Below, one piece after another: positions 31,301 to 43,072 of a stretch of 64,000 bases of DNA (position 1 is the first letter of the stretch; the number at the start of each line of letters is the position of its first letter). The notes below the pieces were generated by a model. It saw nothing but the letters and a program-made list of their open reading frames with translations. It made no database searches and was not told where the DNA came from. Both the position numbers and the translations under genes were made by a program. The DNA comes from Closterium sp. NIES-65. Its lineage: Eukaryota > Streptophyta > Zygnematophyceae > Desmidiales > Closteriaceae. The stretch spans positions 434,001-498,000 of the forward strand of contig CANXME010002420.1 of NCBI GenBank assembly GCA_948144175.1, written 5' to 3'.

Positions 31301-32525
31301 GGCTCAGCACCCCCAGACTCAGCACCCCTAGTCTCAGCACCCCCAGGCTCCGCACCCCTGGACTCAGCACCCCCAGGCTCCGCACCCACAAGCTCAGCAC
31401 CTCCAGACCCGGCACCCGCAGGCTCAGCACCTCTAGCAGCACCAGAGTCAACAGCTACCTCGACAGGCCCGACTGCGTCTACCTGGGACACACCTGACGG
31501 GGCAGGACCCTGAGGGGGGAGGGGGTCTACCGGGGGAGGACCTGGCGCAAGGAAGAGCGGCGACGGGGGGAGGGGCGCAGTGCGGTAGGGGAAGAGACGG
31601 TAGCAAGGCACCGACTCGTCGAAGGACAGAACACGGCGCGAGGTGGGGTGGTAAAACTGCCAACCATGCGCATCAGGGGGGAAGCCAAGGAAGACGCAGG
31701 GAACAGCACGGGGGGACAGCTTGTCCGCAGACAAGTTGCGGACAAACGCCCGAGATCCCCAGACCCGAAACGCTGACGCATCGCCAACGTTCCCCGTCCA
31801 CCGCAAGGTGGGGGAGGTCTCTGGCAAGGAGACCCGGGGCTGAAGGTTGAGCTGATGCGCTGCGTACTGAACCGCAAACGGCCACAGAAAATGGGGGGCA
31901 GCCGCATGGATCATGGACGTACGAGCGACGTCCATGACCATGCCAATGCGGTGCTCAGCAATCCCATTTTGCTGTGGAGAGTCCGGAAGCGTGAAGGTCT
32001 GGCGGATGCCCTGTGCACGACAGAAGGCTCCCAGACGGGCAGAGGAAAACTCCCCGCCTCTGTCAGAGTGCAGACGCAGAACAGGAAATTCCGAGCCGAA
32101 ACTCTCTCTGAGCTGGAGACGAGCTGCGCGGATCCAGTCGATCAACACCTCAGTGACGTCACCCTTGCTGCGCAAGGGAAAGACCGTGGTGTAACGCGAG
32201 TAGTCGTCAACCACCAACACAATGTAACGCTCGTGACCCTGGCCACGGACGCGGGCGGGGCCCCACACGTCCATGTGAAGAGTCTGCAGCGGAGCCTCTG
32301 TCGGAGGAAACTCGGAGGAGTGAGGGGCGGCGCACTGTCGCCCCTCGACGCAGGGGACGCAGGTAGGGGCAGGCCCCGGAGGTAGGGGAGGGAGAGACCA
32401 GGGGAGACCAGAGACAAGGACACGGGAGGCCATGCCTCAGAGACGAGGCAGGGAGGGGTGACCAAGGCGGTGGTGCCAAAGGAGAGTCTGGTGGGACAGG
32501 AGACGACATGAGCAGGGAGTAGACT
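28390..32525 (-). pseudogene. Broken copia pol region of element E
   Basis: Right to left: the pre-integrase zinc region (WHHRLGHPS), integrase core (LRLHSDRGGEFSS, SPQQNG), a GGAEP linker that is the longest in the window, a SPQELRKWF peptide, a Gly/Ala-rich tract, reverse transcriptase (YVDDLVFA), and RNase H with the terminal EANTADIFTKALPP segment. Broken, about one or two breaks. The sequence resembles element C, in line with their shared LTR type. Confidence 0.9.
31090..31435 (-). repeat. Longest GGAEP coding minisatellite (element E)
   Basis: More than 20 tandem 15-bp units (plus strand GGCTCAGCACCCCCA) encode AEPGG-type pentapeptides. Higher-order repeats are visible: a block containing a variant AGACCTAGC unit appears twice, near 31150 and 31285. 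Confidence 0.85.
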
Positions 32526-33019
32526 CAGGGAGCGGCGACGGGGCCGCTAGGGGCGGCAACGGGGCCGCGTAGGGGCGGGGACGGGGCCGCGTAGGGGCGG
32601 CGACGGGGCCGCGTAGAAAGGGGAGCGGCGACGGGGCCGCTAGGGGCGGCGACGGGGCCGCGTAGGGGCAGCGACGGGTCCGCGTAGGGGCGGCGATGGG
32701 GCCGCGTAGGGAGGGGAGCGGCGACGGGGCCGCTACGGGCGGTGACGGGGCCGCGTAGGGGTGGCGACGGGGCCGTGTAGGGAGGGAGGCGGCGATGGGG
32801 CCGATAGGGGCCGCGAGGGGCCTGGAAGGGCGGCGACGGGGCCGCTAGGGGCGGCGACGGGGCTGCTAAGGGTGGCGCGAGGGGCCGTGAGAGGGGCCTC
32901 TAAGAGAGCTCGACAGAAGGGCGGCCCACAAGGCGCGCCTCGGGCAGGAGCGACTGGCGCTCCGGTCAGAAAAAAAGTTTCAGTGGTGGGCCCAAGGAAG
33001 CGTTCCCACTAGGGAACAT
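32526..33019 (-). repeat. Tandem-repeat leader of element E
   Basis: Units of about 20 bp such as GGCGACGGGGCCGCGTAGGG fill 32530-32900. The end near the primer site (32920-33000) is closely similar to the same stretch of element C (14400-14480). No ATG was seen on the sense strand. Confidence 0.8.
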
Positions 33020-33031
33020 GCTCTGATACCA

Positions 33032-33156
33032 TGTTAAGAAATGAGGAATGAATGAACTAGCACAAGGTTGGGTACAAGTAGGAAACCCTAGGAAACTGTA
33101 CCCCATAGTGTCTATCCCACTATAGCCTAGACAAGCTATATGATATGAGTTTGACA
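33032..33156 (-). repeat. 5' LTR of element E (125 bp)
   Basis: On the minus strand begins TGTCAAACTCATATC and ends TTCTTAACA, directly followed by the canonical primer site TGGTATCAGAGC. Confidence 0.95.
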
Positions 33157-33414
33157 GGGTGGGGCCGCGACAGCGGCAGGGCGGGGCCGCGTCGGCGGCC
33201 GTAGAAAGCAACGCGAGGGCTGCAAAGCGGCGCGCGGGGCAGGAGAAGGCAGCGCGGGGGCTGCACGGCGGTGCGCGGGCCTGACAAGGCAGCTAGCGGG
33301 CTACGCGCGGGTCTGACGAGGCAGCAGGCGGGCTGCTAGCGGGCTGTACGAGGGCCAGTAGAGGTGAGCACGAGGGCTGCGCGGCGCAGGGCAGTGTAGG
33401 CATATAACTTGACA
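33157..33414 (-). repeat. Leader repeats and end remnant of element D
   Basis: GC-rich leader of D resuming after E's target duplication. The last 22 bases (33393-33414) read on the minus strand TGTCAAGTTATATGCC and resemble the beginning of the short LTRs of C and E. This is the probable trace of D's 5' LTR. The boundary with G is set by where G's LTR similarity resumes, at 33415. Confidence 0.6.
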
Positions 33415-33582
33415 CGGAGCGCGGGTTACCTGCCGAGCCATGAGGTCGGGGTGCGACGTGCGAAGGTGGCGGGAGGATTGTCGATGTGAGGGTTTGCGAG
33501 TGGTAACGGTGCTGACTGTGGTGCTACAGTGGTGTACGCGCTGAGCGGGGACGCGAAGTAAGGAAAAGGAATTTTCCTTACA
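33415..33582 (-). repeat. 3' LTR of G, first 168 bp, split by element D
   Basis: Aligns without gaps to 45113-45280. The poly-C run to its right (about 33585-33599; G on the minus strand) is the polypurine tract. The other 177 bp of this LTR are not in the window, as expected if D was inserted in it and its far side lies beyond the left edge. Confidence 0.88.
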
Positions 33583-33632
33583 CTACCCCCCCCCCCCCCT
33601 AAGGAGGTCCTCCTTACCAAAGTGCGTGTACA

Positions 33633-36600
33633 TCACAGATACTCTGTGAGGACGGGGTGGTTTTCAACTCTGTCCAGGGAAACCCAGTTGTCTTCGGTGG
33701 GTGTACGGTCTTTCCAGCGGATCAGGAACTCGATCCTTCGGGCTCCTCGAGGGTCGCGAACTCTGTGGCTCAGAATTTTCTCAAGTGTGATGATTGGCTC
33801 GGTCGGCGGTCGTGTCATGCTGGCTGGGCGATTACGTGGCAGTTGGCTTCTGGACGGGATGTAAGGGCAAAGCAGGCTGACGTGGAATGAGGGGTTGACG
33901 TACCAGTTAGCGGGGAGGAGGAGATGGGCGGTGACGGGCGTAATCATGTGGCTTATGCGAAATGGCCCACAATATCGGGGGTGGAGTTTTGGGGTGATGG
34001 GCAGGCGGAGGTTCTGAGTGTCGAGTAAAACTAGGTCGTCGGGTTGGTAAGTGACAGGTTGGCGGTGGCGGTCGGCGTTACGTTTAGCGATGATGTTTGA
34101 TTTTTTTATTACGTCTGCTGCCCGAGTCCGTGCTGCTTGTAAAATTTCGGCAAATTGTTGAGCTCGTGGCACCGGGTTGTTGGGATACTGTCGGGTCTTG
34201 TCTGTAGTTCAGGTAAAACGGTGAGTGTTGGGTCGTGGTGGAGTGAGTTGTTGTATGCGAACTCAATGAATGGCAGCTGTTGTTCCGAGGTGGTTTGGTC
34301 GTCGCACGTGGCTCGGATGAGTTGCTCCATAGTCTGGTTTGTCCGTTCTGTCTGACCGTCAGTTTCTGGGTGGTACGAAGAACTGAAATGTAGTCGCGTG
34401 CCGAACTGCTCCCACAGGTTCCACCAGAAGTTGCTGGTGAATTTCGTGTCGCGGTCGCTGATGATCGCTGATGGTATCCCGTGCAGTCGAACGACGGTGG
34501 AGATGAAGAGTCGAGCTGTTTTTTTCGGCTGTGATCGATTTTTTGCAGGGTGCGCCGTATGCCAATTTTGTCAGGCGATCGACGACGACCAGGATCGCGT
34601 CGTTCCCACTCGCCCCATCCAGTAACCCCTTAACGAAGTCCATCGTCACCTACTGCCAAGCACGCTCTGGGGGTGGTATCGGCTGCAACTGTCCTGCCGG
34701 CCACTGCCGTGATGATTTTATGAGCTGGCACGTGGGACACGATGCCACGTGTCGTTGTACGTCGGTCAACCTCTCGGGCAAGTAATAATACCGCTGCAGT
34801 TGCTGCCGTATTTTCTCTACCCCGAAATGCCCCGAGGTAACTCCGTCGTGTGCCTCCTGTAACAGTAATTCCCGTAGCAGTGTATACCCGGGCACCCAGA
34901 TGCGGTCGGTCCCGGCTTTTACGTAATAGACTCCCCTTGCTGCTGCGAACTGCTGCGAATTTCCTCCTGTGAAGAATGGATCCGTTTGGTACCCGTGGGT
35001 AAATAGGCCTGTCAGTAGGGGGCTGGTCTAGGCGAGTAGTATTGCATGGATCTGGGTAGTGGGGCGGGTCAGTGCGTCGGCGATGATCGAGGCTCCCTTT
35101 TTGTAGGTGACTGTGTAGTGAAAATTCGACTCGAGGAAATTGAGCCAGCGGATCTGTCGTGGGTTGAGGTGTGGTTGTGCGCGGAGGTACTGTAGTGATT
35201 TATGGTCTGTCCGTACTGTCACGTCTGCGCCGGTCAAGTAACAGCGCCACACTTTGAACGCGTGCATGATCGCAAGCATTTTGCGGTCGTGTATTGGGTA
35301 ATTTTTCTCAGGCGGATGCAATTTTCGTGATTCGTATGCGATGGGCTGTAGGCCGTTGCCGAAGTCCTGTAGCAGTACGGCTCCGATGACGATGTCGCTT
35401 GCGTCGGTAACTACTTCGAATGGGCGGTGTGGGTTGGCGATGCGCAGGACGGGTGGTGAACAGAGAACATTTTCCGGGGCAGAGAAGGCACCATGCTCTT
35501 TCTCCCCCCACGCAAAAGTGACCCCCTTCCGTAACAAGTCCGTCAGCGGCGCTGTTAACCGTGCCATGTCGGGGACGAACCGACGCACGTAATTGACGAA
35601 CCCCAGAAAGCTCTGTAGTTCCGTGATATTCGTCGTGGGGTGCCAGGCTTTCACCGTGTATAACTTCTTGGGGTCAAGTTCGACCCCCGCCTCCGAAATA
35701 ACGTGCCCCAAAAACTCTAGCCGGTCCTGAAAAAAACTCGCACTTGGAACCCTTTGTCAGTAACCGATGCTCGTCTAAAGTCTTAAACACTGCTTCCGGA
35801 TCTGCTAAATGCTGCTGCTTGTCGCGACTGTAGACGAGGATGTCGTCGAGGTAAACTATCACGCATTTATCTAACAGTAGCCTAAACGCCTCGTTCATGG
35901 TCATCCGAAATGTCGCTGGTGCGTTGGTCAGTCCGAAAGTTGTTTTGGCGCAGTCCGATGGTTCGACCCTAATCTGATGGTAACCTTCCCGTAAATCTAT
36001 TTTTGAAAAAACCCGTGCTGTTCGCAGCTGGTCGATCAGCTCGTCGGCGCGGGGAATGGGGTACCGCGACTTGACTGTTACCCTGTTGAGTGCTCGGTAG
36101 TCGATGCACATGCGAAACCCTCCGTCTTTTTTTGGCGTGAACAGTATCGGTGCGGCAAACGGTGACGAGCTCGGTCGGATGAATTTCTTCTCTAATAAGT
36201 AATCTAACTGCTTCCTCAGTTCGTCGAGCTCGGGTTGTGTCAGTCTGAACTGGCGCTGTACAGTTGGTTGTGTTCTTGGTTCTAATACTATGCTGTGGTC
36301 ATGTGCTCGCTGGGGTGGCAGCCCTTCCGGTAAGTCGTCGGGGAAAATCCTGGGGTATCGTTTCAATAGTCCCTGTAGTTCGGGCGGTACCGCTGCCAGC
36401 AGTTTCTTGAAATCACTCGGCTGCTCTGCTCCCTCTACCACCGCAATGTCTACTGCGTACACGTCAGCTCCAGCAGCGACAGCCCGTTTCATGGTGACGG
36501 CATTGACGTGTACCGTTGAAGACTCGGGCGACTGCCAGCGAGGTAGCTCAACCCAGTTACCACTACTTCGCACAATGCAGCTACCCGTCGTCCAGTCAAT

Positions 36601-36874
36601 TTGCGGGTTATACCGTCGCATCCAATCACGTCCCAGTAAAATGTCGTGCCCATCTAGTGTCGTTGCGAGCATTTCCTGTGTAAATCCGAAATTTCCCCCG
36701 CATCGGACTTTGACTCTCTCCACCCTTTCCCGTATGGCCAGTCGAGTGCCGTCGACTAAGCATGCGCCTATCTCAGGTAAACAACGGCTAAGTGTCGTTT
36801 GCACTTTTCGTGCAGTTGCGGTATTAACTAAACTGTGACTGGCTCCCCCGTCGACAAAAAACTTCACTGCTGCT
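33633..36874 (-). pseudogene. Broken Ty3/gypsy pol region (protease to chromodomain)
   Basis: Right to left: aspartic protease start (FFVDGGASHSLV) at the F boundary; reverse transcriptase (FRMCIDYRALNRVTVKSRYP, VIVYLDDILVYS near 35860); RNase H (EVVTDASDIVIGAVLLQ near 35410); integrase zinc region (HFGVEKIRQQLQRYYYLP, CPTCQLIK); integrase core start (MTMDFVKGLLDGASG near 34640); and a C-terminal chromodomain (LIRWKDRTPTEDNWVS near 33690). The chromodomain and domain order place it among plant chromoviruses, which are known to be steered to heterochromatin. Many breaks. Confidence 0.92.
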
Positions 36875-37006
36875 TGTCAGAACATTATAGCTTATGCTTT
36901 TGTGTAGGCTGTAGTGGGGTATCCCATAGGGGGTACAACCCAACTAGGGTTAGTACTTGTACCCACTTCATTCATAGTTCACCCATTCTCGTTTCAGTTT
37001 TTCTCA
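36875..37006 (+). repeat. 5' LTR of element F (132 bp)
   Basis: Begins TGTCAGAACATTATAG and ends TTTTTCTCA. It differs from 43288-43419 at one base. Similar to the LTR of element A. Confidence 0.95.
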
Positions 37007-38015
37007 TGGTATCGAGCAGGTTCCCTCGTGGGAACTGTTCCTAGGGCCCTACTACTGCTTCCGCTGCTACTCGATCTGTCGCACGCCCCGTGGCGTGCGA
37101 CCTATTTTCATCTCGCCGCGCGCCGATTTTCCTTCTGGCGCGCGCCCCGAGGCGCGCGGCCCTTCTACCCCGTCGCGCCGCCCTAGCGGCCGCGTCGCGC
37201 CGTCCTCGCAGCCCCGATCTGCCGCCCTAGTGGCCTCGTCACCTACCCCTGCGGCCTCAGCGCCGCCCTTCCCGGCCCCGGCTCCGCCCTTCCCGGCCCC
37301 GGCGCCACCTCTGCTGGCCCCGTCGCCTACCCCGGCGACCCCGACGCCGCCCTTCCTGACCCGGCCCCGCCTCTGCTGGCCCCGTCGCCTGCCCCTGCAG
37401 CCCCGGCTCCGCCCTTCCCGGCCCCGGCGCCACCTCGGCTGGCCCCGTCGCCTACCCCGGCGACCCCGACGCCGCTCTTCCCGACCCAGCCCCGCCTCTA
37501 CTGGCCTCGTCGCCTACCCCTGCGGCCCCGGCGCTACCCTTCCCGGCCCCGGCGCCACCTCTGCTGGCCCCGGCGCCGCCTCTGCTGGCCCGGACGCCTA
37601 CCCTGCGGCCCCGGCGCCACCTCTGCTGGCCCCGTCGCCGCTCCACCCGGCCCCGCCGCCGTCCCCAAGCGGCCCCGCCGTCACCACCGAGCCGCCGGCG
37701 CCGCCGAGCTAGTGCCGAGCCACCCGAGCCACCCGAGCCGCCCGAGCCGCCGAGTCGTCGAGCTGCCGAGCTGCAGTTGCTGCTGAGCCGCCGTACCGCT
37801 GAGTCGCCCGAGTCGCCCGAGCTGCCGAGCCGCAGTTGCTGCAGTGCCGCCGTGCCGCCGAGCCGCCCGAGCCGCCCGCACCGCCGAGTCGCCGAGTCGC
37901 CGAGTCGTCGAGCCTGCTCTTCCCACCACTGGTGAGCCCCTGCCTTACTAGCGCGCTGCCTGCCGCTTGCTTGGCTGCCTGCGCTACTACTGCTACTACT
38001 ACTGGCGGCGGCCAG
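37007..38015 (+). repeat. Primer site and repeat leader of element F
   Basis: Proline-rich-looking GC repeats built on CCCGGCCCCGGCGCC (37240-37660) are followed by GAGCCGCC-type units (37680-37920). No ATG was seen after the primer site up to the start at 38016. Confidence 0.78.
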
Positions 38016-38192
38016 ATGCAGCTCCAGCGACCCCCACGCGCGTCTCTCACGCCCCAGCAGCTTTGTGAGTGGTACGCTGGTTGGGGTTGTAGGGGTGGCG
38101 GCGCTACTACTGCTACTACTACAGGCGGCGGCCAGATGCAGCTCCAGCGACCCCCACGCGCGTCTCTCACGCCCCAGCAGCTTCGTGAGTGG
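37981..38192 (+). repeat. 120-bp tandem duplication at the start of F's protein
   Basis: A 120-bp unit (40 codons) encoding MQLQRPPRASLTPQQL and flanks occurs twice in frame with few changes, so the PQQLREWY-type peptide is doubled. The second copy is incomplete (about 92 bp). Confidence 0.85.
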
Positions 38193-41100
38193 TACACTAA
38201 GAGTGGAGGGTCTCTCAGTTCTGTTCGCTGCTCTTACGTGATTCGCACTGGTGCTCGGACTGGTCACCCTTGTGGGACGCCTAGTCACACACAGTCCCAC
38301 TGCTTCGCCCGTCTGAGCGACGCCTGGCGTACCGAGTTTGGCGAGGAGGCTAAGCTCCCCGACTGGGTGGAGTTGCTTGGGCAGAGGGTAGATATATTTG
38401 CTCTTGACTATGATGCTATTCTCACTGCCATGTATGCATTGCCTACTAGTGCTGACCGTGCCGGTCACCTGTGCGTACCGCCTGACCCGGGTATCGAGCC
38501 TGCTGCTCTAGCTGCTAGTGAGGCTGCTGCTCTGGGTGCTAGTGTGTCTCCTGCTCCAGGTACAGGTGCGGCTGCTGCTCTAGGTGCTAGTGAGTCTGCT
38601 TCCTCAGGTGCGGGTGAGTCTGCTCTCTCAGGTACCGCGTCGGCTCCGGCCTCTCACACCTTCACCCTTGACTCGGGGGCTTCCCGCTCCTTCTTTCAAG
38701 ACCGCACCACACTCACGCCGCTTGGTCGGCCAGTTGCAGTCTCTCTGGCAGACCCCTCTGGGGGCCCTGTCCTTGCTCACTTCTCCACTGTCCTCCCGTG
38801 TCCGGCGGCCCCCTCTGGCACCCTGTCTGGTCTTTACCTCCCCTCGTTCTCTACGAACTTGGTGAGTGGTGCTGACCTGCAGGATGCGGGGGTTCACCAG
38901 TTCCCTCCTGCGAGTCAGAGGGTGACCCACTGCACGGACGCTCGGACAGGCCGACACCTGGCCACGTTTACTCGTCGGCCGGGGTCGAGCCTGTACACAC
39001 TTACCTCTGTGTCTCCTCCAGTCCCTGCGTCTGGTCAGGTAGCTGCATCGGGTCAGGTGTTTGCTGCAGCGTCCAGGTCTGGTCTTGAGTCTGCCCCCTG
39101 CTCGTGTCGCCTCCTGTCTCACGAGACTCTCCTATGGCACCACCGCCTTGGTCACCCCTCCCTGCTTCGTCTCCGAAGCATGGTCTCCCGTGTCCTTGTC
39201 TCTGGTCTTCCCCGGTCCCTCCCTCCCCTTCCTCCGGGGCCTGGCCCTACCTGCGTCCCCTGTGTCGAGGGGCGGCAGCGGGCTGCCCCTCACTCCTCCC
39301 AGTTTCCTCCGACAGAGGCCCCGCTGCGGACGCTTCACATGGACGTGTGGGGCCCGGCCCGCGTCCGTGGACAGGGTCACGAGCGCTACTTCCTGCTGGT
39401 GGTTGACGACTACTCGCGTTACACCACACTCTTCCCCTTGCGCAGCAAGGGTGATGTCGCTGAGGTGTTGATCGACTGGATCCGCGCAGCTCGTCTCCAG
39501 CTCAGGCGGAGCTTCAGCTCGGACTTTCCTGTTCTGCGTCTGCACTCTGACAGAGGCGGAGAGTTCTCCTCTGGCCTTCTGCGAGCCTACTGTCGTGCAC
39601 GAGGCATCCGCCAGACCTTCATGCTTCCGGACTCTCCACAGCAAAATGGGATTGCTGAGCGCCGCATTGGCATGGTCATGGACGTCGCCCGTACGTCCAT
39701 GATGCATGCGGCTGCCCCCCATTTTCTGTGGCCGTTTGTGGTCCGGTACGCAGCGCATCAGATCAACCTTCAGCCCAGGGTCTCCATGCCGGAGACCTCC
39801 CCAGCCTTGATGTGGACGGGGAAGGTTGGCGATGCGTCTGCGCCGTGTCTAGGGATCTCGGGCGTTTGTTCGCGACTTGTCTGCGGACAAGCTGTCCCCT
39901 CGTGCTGCTCCTTGCGTCTTCCTGGGTTTCCCCCCTGACGCGCCAGGGTGGCAGTTCTACCACCCCACCTCTCGCCGTGTTCTGTCCTCCCAGGACGTCA
40001 CGTTCGACGAGTCGGTCCCCTACTACCGTCTCTTCCCCTACCGCACTCCGTCCCTCCCCCCGCCACCGCTCTTCCTTGTGCCACGTCCCCCCCCGGTAGA
40101 CCCCCTCCCCCCTCAGGGTCCTGCCCCTTCAGGTGTGTCCCAGGTAGACGCTATCGAGCCTGTCGGGGTCGCTGGTGACTCTGGTGCTGCTGAGGGTGCT
40201 GACTCTGGGGGTGCTGACTCTGGGGGTGCTGAGCGTGTGGGTACTACGACTAGGGGTGCTGAGCCTGGGGGTGCTGAGTCTGGGGGTGATGAGCCTGGGG
40301 TTGCTACGCTTGGGGGTGCTGAACCTGGGGGTACTGAGCCTTGGGGTGCTACGCCTGGAGGTGCTGAGCCTGAGGGAGCTGGGCCTGCTCGTGGGGCGTT
40401 TGGCGGTGCTGAGCCTGGCGGTTCTCCGGGTGCTTCGTCTCGCCGGGAGCCACTCTCTCCATAGGAGCTGCGTGAGTGGTTTGCCCGGCGCTGGAGGCGA
40501 GCTGCTGGAGCTGGAGGTGCTGCGGGTACTGGAGGTTCTGCTGCTGCTGTGGATGCTGGTGCCACGGGTCCCGACGGTGCTCGTACTCAGAGTACTGGAG
40601 CTGCTGGGCCTGCGGGTACTTCTGGAGCGGGAGCTACTTCGGGTGCTGGCGCGGAGGCTACTGCTGTCGGTCCTGGAGGCGGTCTTGCTGAGGGTGCTAC
40701 TGGTGCTGCTGGAGGTACTAGAGCTGGAGGTGCTGCTGGTGTTGGTGTTGCCCGGCCCTGGAGGCGTTCTGCTGGAGCTGGAGCTTCTTTGGCTGCTGAG
40801 GGTGCTGGTGCCGCCGATCCCGGAGGTGCTCGTACAGGGAGTGCTGGAGCTGCTGGGCCTGCGGGTACGACTGGAGCTGGAGCTGCTGAGGGTGTTGGCG
40901 CTGAGGCTACTGCTGTCAGTCCTGGCGGCGGTCCTGCTGCGGGTGCTGCTAGTGCTGCTGGAGGTACTGCAGCTGGAGGTGCTGTTGGCGCTGGTGCTGC
41001 CGCTGGGGGTGCTGGTGCTGTCCCTACTGTGTCTGGAGTCGGCGCGCAGCCTCGGCCGTACTTCGTTCCGCTCCTTCAGCAGGTTCTTGGTCTCCCGCCT

Positions 41101-43072
41101 TCTACTGGTCCTCCTCCTCCCTTAGAGTGTCCACAGCATGTCCCGTCACAGTCCTGCTCTTTCCGACTCGGAGTTGGACTCTCTTCGTGCTGCCAGTCCT
41201 ACTGTCACGCGACTCCTTGCTACTGTTGTCACTGACCCTTCCTTTGAGTCCACTGCTGCGTCTGCCCTAGTTGCTGAGCTCGTCGACTTTGCTGCTCGCT
41301 GTCGTCTTGACTACGCTGCCAATCTTGTCGCTGAGTCTGAGTCTGTCTGTCCTCCGTCCGTCGGGGGTGAGTGTGCCCTTGGCACGGACGTCCTTGAGGA
41401 CAGGCAGGAGGAGTTCCACTGCTTGGCCGCTGCTTCACCTCATCTCGTGTCCGTACTGCTTACCCCTGAGGGAGACCCGGATGCACTTGACATCCCGACT
41501 CCGCGCTCTTACGCGGAGGCGATAGAGGGTCCCTACTCCTCTCAGTGGCAGGCAGCTATGGACGCAGAGATGGCTTCCTGGAAGTCCACAGGCACCTACG
41601 TTGACGCCGTTCCCCCTCCTGGGGCGAACATCGTCAGTGGCATGTGGATTTTCAGGGTGAAGCGGCCGCCGGGTTCTCCACCTGTCTTTAAGGCGCGTTA
41701 CGTGGCTCGTGGCTTCAGCCAGCGGCAGGGAGTTGACTACTTTCAGACCTTCTCTCCCACCCCGAAGATGACCACTCTTCGGGTGCTGCTGCACATAGCC
41801 GCTCAGCGCGACTACGAGCTTCACTCTCTTGACTTCAGCACTGCTTTCTTGCAGGGCAGCCTGCACGAGGAGATCTGGCTGCGCCGCCCACTTGGCTTCA
41901 CTGGGACTTTTCCTCCTGGCACCCAGTGGAGCCTCCGCCGGCCAGTCTACGGTCTTCGCCAGGCACCGCGTGAGTGGCACGACACACTGAGGACTACACT
42001 TGCGGCTCTTGGGTTTGCTCCCTCTACTGCCGACCCGTCGCTGTTTCTGCGCACCGACACTTCTTTGCCGCCGTTCTACATCCTCGTGTACGTCGACGAC
42101 TTGGTCTTTGCCACAGCTGACACTGCTGGACTCGCCCACGTGAAGTCCGAGCTGCAGAAGAGACACACGTGCACTGACCTGGGTGAACTGCGCAGCTACC
42201 TTGGCTTGCAGATCACTCGGGACAGTGCACGCCGCACCATTACCCTGACTCAGTCACACATGGTGCAGCAGGTCCTTCAGTGCTTCGGCTTCACGTACTC
42301 CTCGCCCCAGGCCACTCCTCTGCCTACTCGCCACTCGCTCTCAGCTCTGCCTTCGGATGAGTCCGTAGAGTCGAGTGGCCCATACCCAGAGCTTGTTGGC
42401 TGCCTCATGTACCTGATGACCTGCACACGACCTGACCTTGCATACCCTCTTAGCATTCTCGCACGCTATGTTGCTCCTAGGAGACACCGACCAGAGCACA
42501 TGGCTGCAGCGAAGAGGGTGTTGCGCTACTTGTGCAGTACGTCGGGCATGGGGCTAGTGCTTGGAGGGCGCAGTCCAGTGGTCCTCACTGGGCACGCAGA
42601 CGCTTCTTGGGCTGACGACCAGGCTACGCAGTGGTTGTCACAGGGTTACACCTTCAGCCTTGGTTCCGGCTCTGTCTCGTCGCGGGCTACCCGCTCGTCT
42701 TCTGTTCTCGGCTCCAGTTGTGAGGGTGAGATCTACGCTGGAGCCATGGCCGCACAGGAGCTTCGCTGGCTCACCTACCTGCTGACTGGCCTCGGAGAGC
42801 CGCCTCGTTCTCCTCTAGTACTGTACGTAGACAACAAGGCCATGCTGGCCTTGTGTCGAGAGCAGCGACCGGAGCATAGAACAAAGCACATTGCTCTCCG
42901 CTACTTCCTTGCTCGTGAGCTACAGCAGCGTGGACAGTTGCGGCTTGCGTACGTGGGCTCTGAGGCCAACACTGCTGATGTTTTCACCAAGGCACTTCCG
43001 CCTTGTGATCATCAGCGCTTCTGCACTCAGTTGGGTCTTGTCCCTGTCTTGCCTCACTTGCTCACCTCTTGA
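38016..43072 (+). pseudogene. Broken copia polyprotein region of element F
   Basis: Starts MQLQRPP as in D, with no recognised gag N-terminal domain. Then two PQQLREWY-type peptides, the Cys/His motif (CSYVIRTGARTGHPCG), VDIFALDYDAILTAMYAL, protease DSGAS, integrase (RLHSDRGGEFSS, SPQQNG), GGAEP linker (40190-40440), Gly/Ala-rich tract, reverse transcriptase (YVDDLVFA near 42090) and RNase H ending EANTADVFTKALPP. About three breaks. The 3' untranslated part contains a TA microsatellite (43121-43138). Confidence 0.9.

Larger units (their letters stand above)
28068..33156 (-). mobile_element. Copia element E, short internal region, broken
   Basis: A 5089-bp element bounded by 125-bp LTRs (4 differences) and the target duplication gggtg (28063-28067 and 33157-33161). 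Parts on the minus strand: 5' LTR, canonical primer site TGGTATCAGAGC (complement of 33020-33031), leader repeats, integrase, GGAEP linker, reverse transcriptase, RNase H, polypurine tract, 3' LTR. Gag and protease regions were not recognised. About one or two breaks in the coding region. It lies in the leader of D. Confidence 0.95.
22065..33414 (-). mobile_element. Copia element D, interrupted by E, left end outside window
   Basis: Minus-strand short-LTR copia element occupying 22065-28067 and 33157-33414, split by element E. Its 3' end lies beyond the left edge, displaced there by J. The right end abuts G's 3' LTR at 33415. Only a short LTR-like piece ending in ...AACTTGACA remains at that end. 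D is broken, with about five breaks, and older than E and J, which lie inside it. Confidence 0.85.

Noticed and set aside
33020-33031. Possible tRNA-Met gene fragment
   Set aside because: Only the 12-base primer-binding complement next to an LTR is present; there is no cloverleaf.
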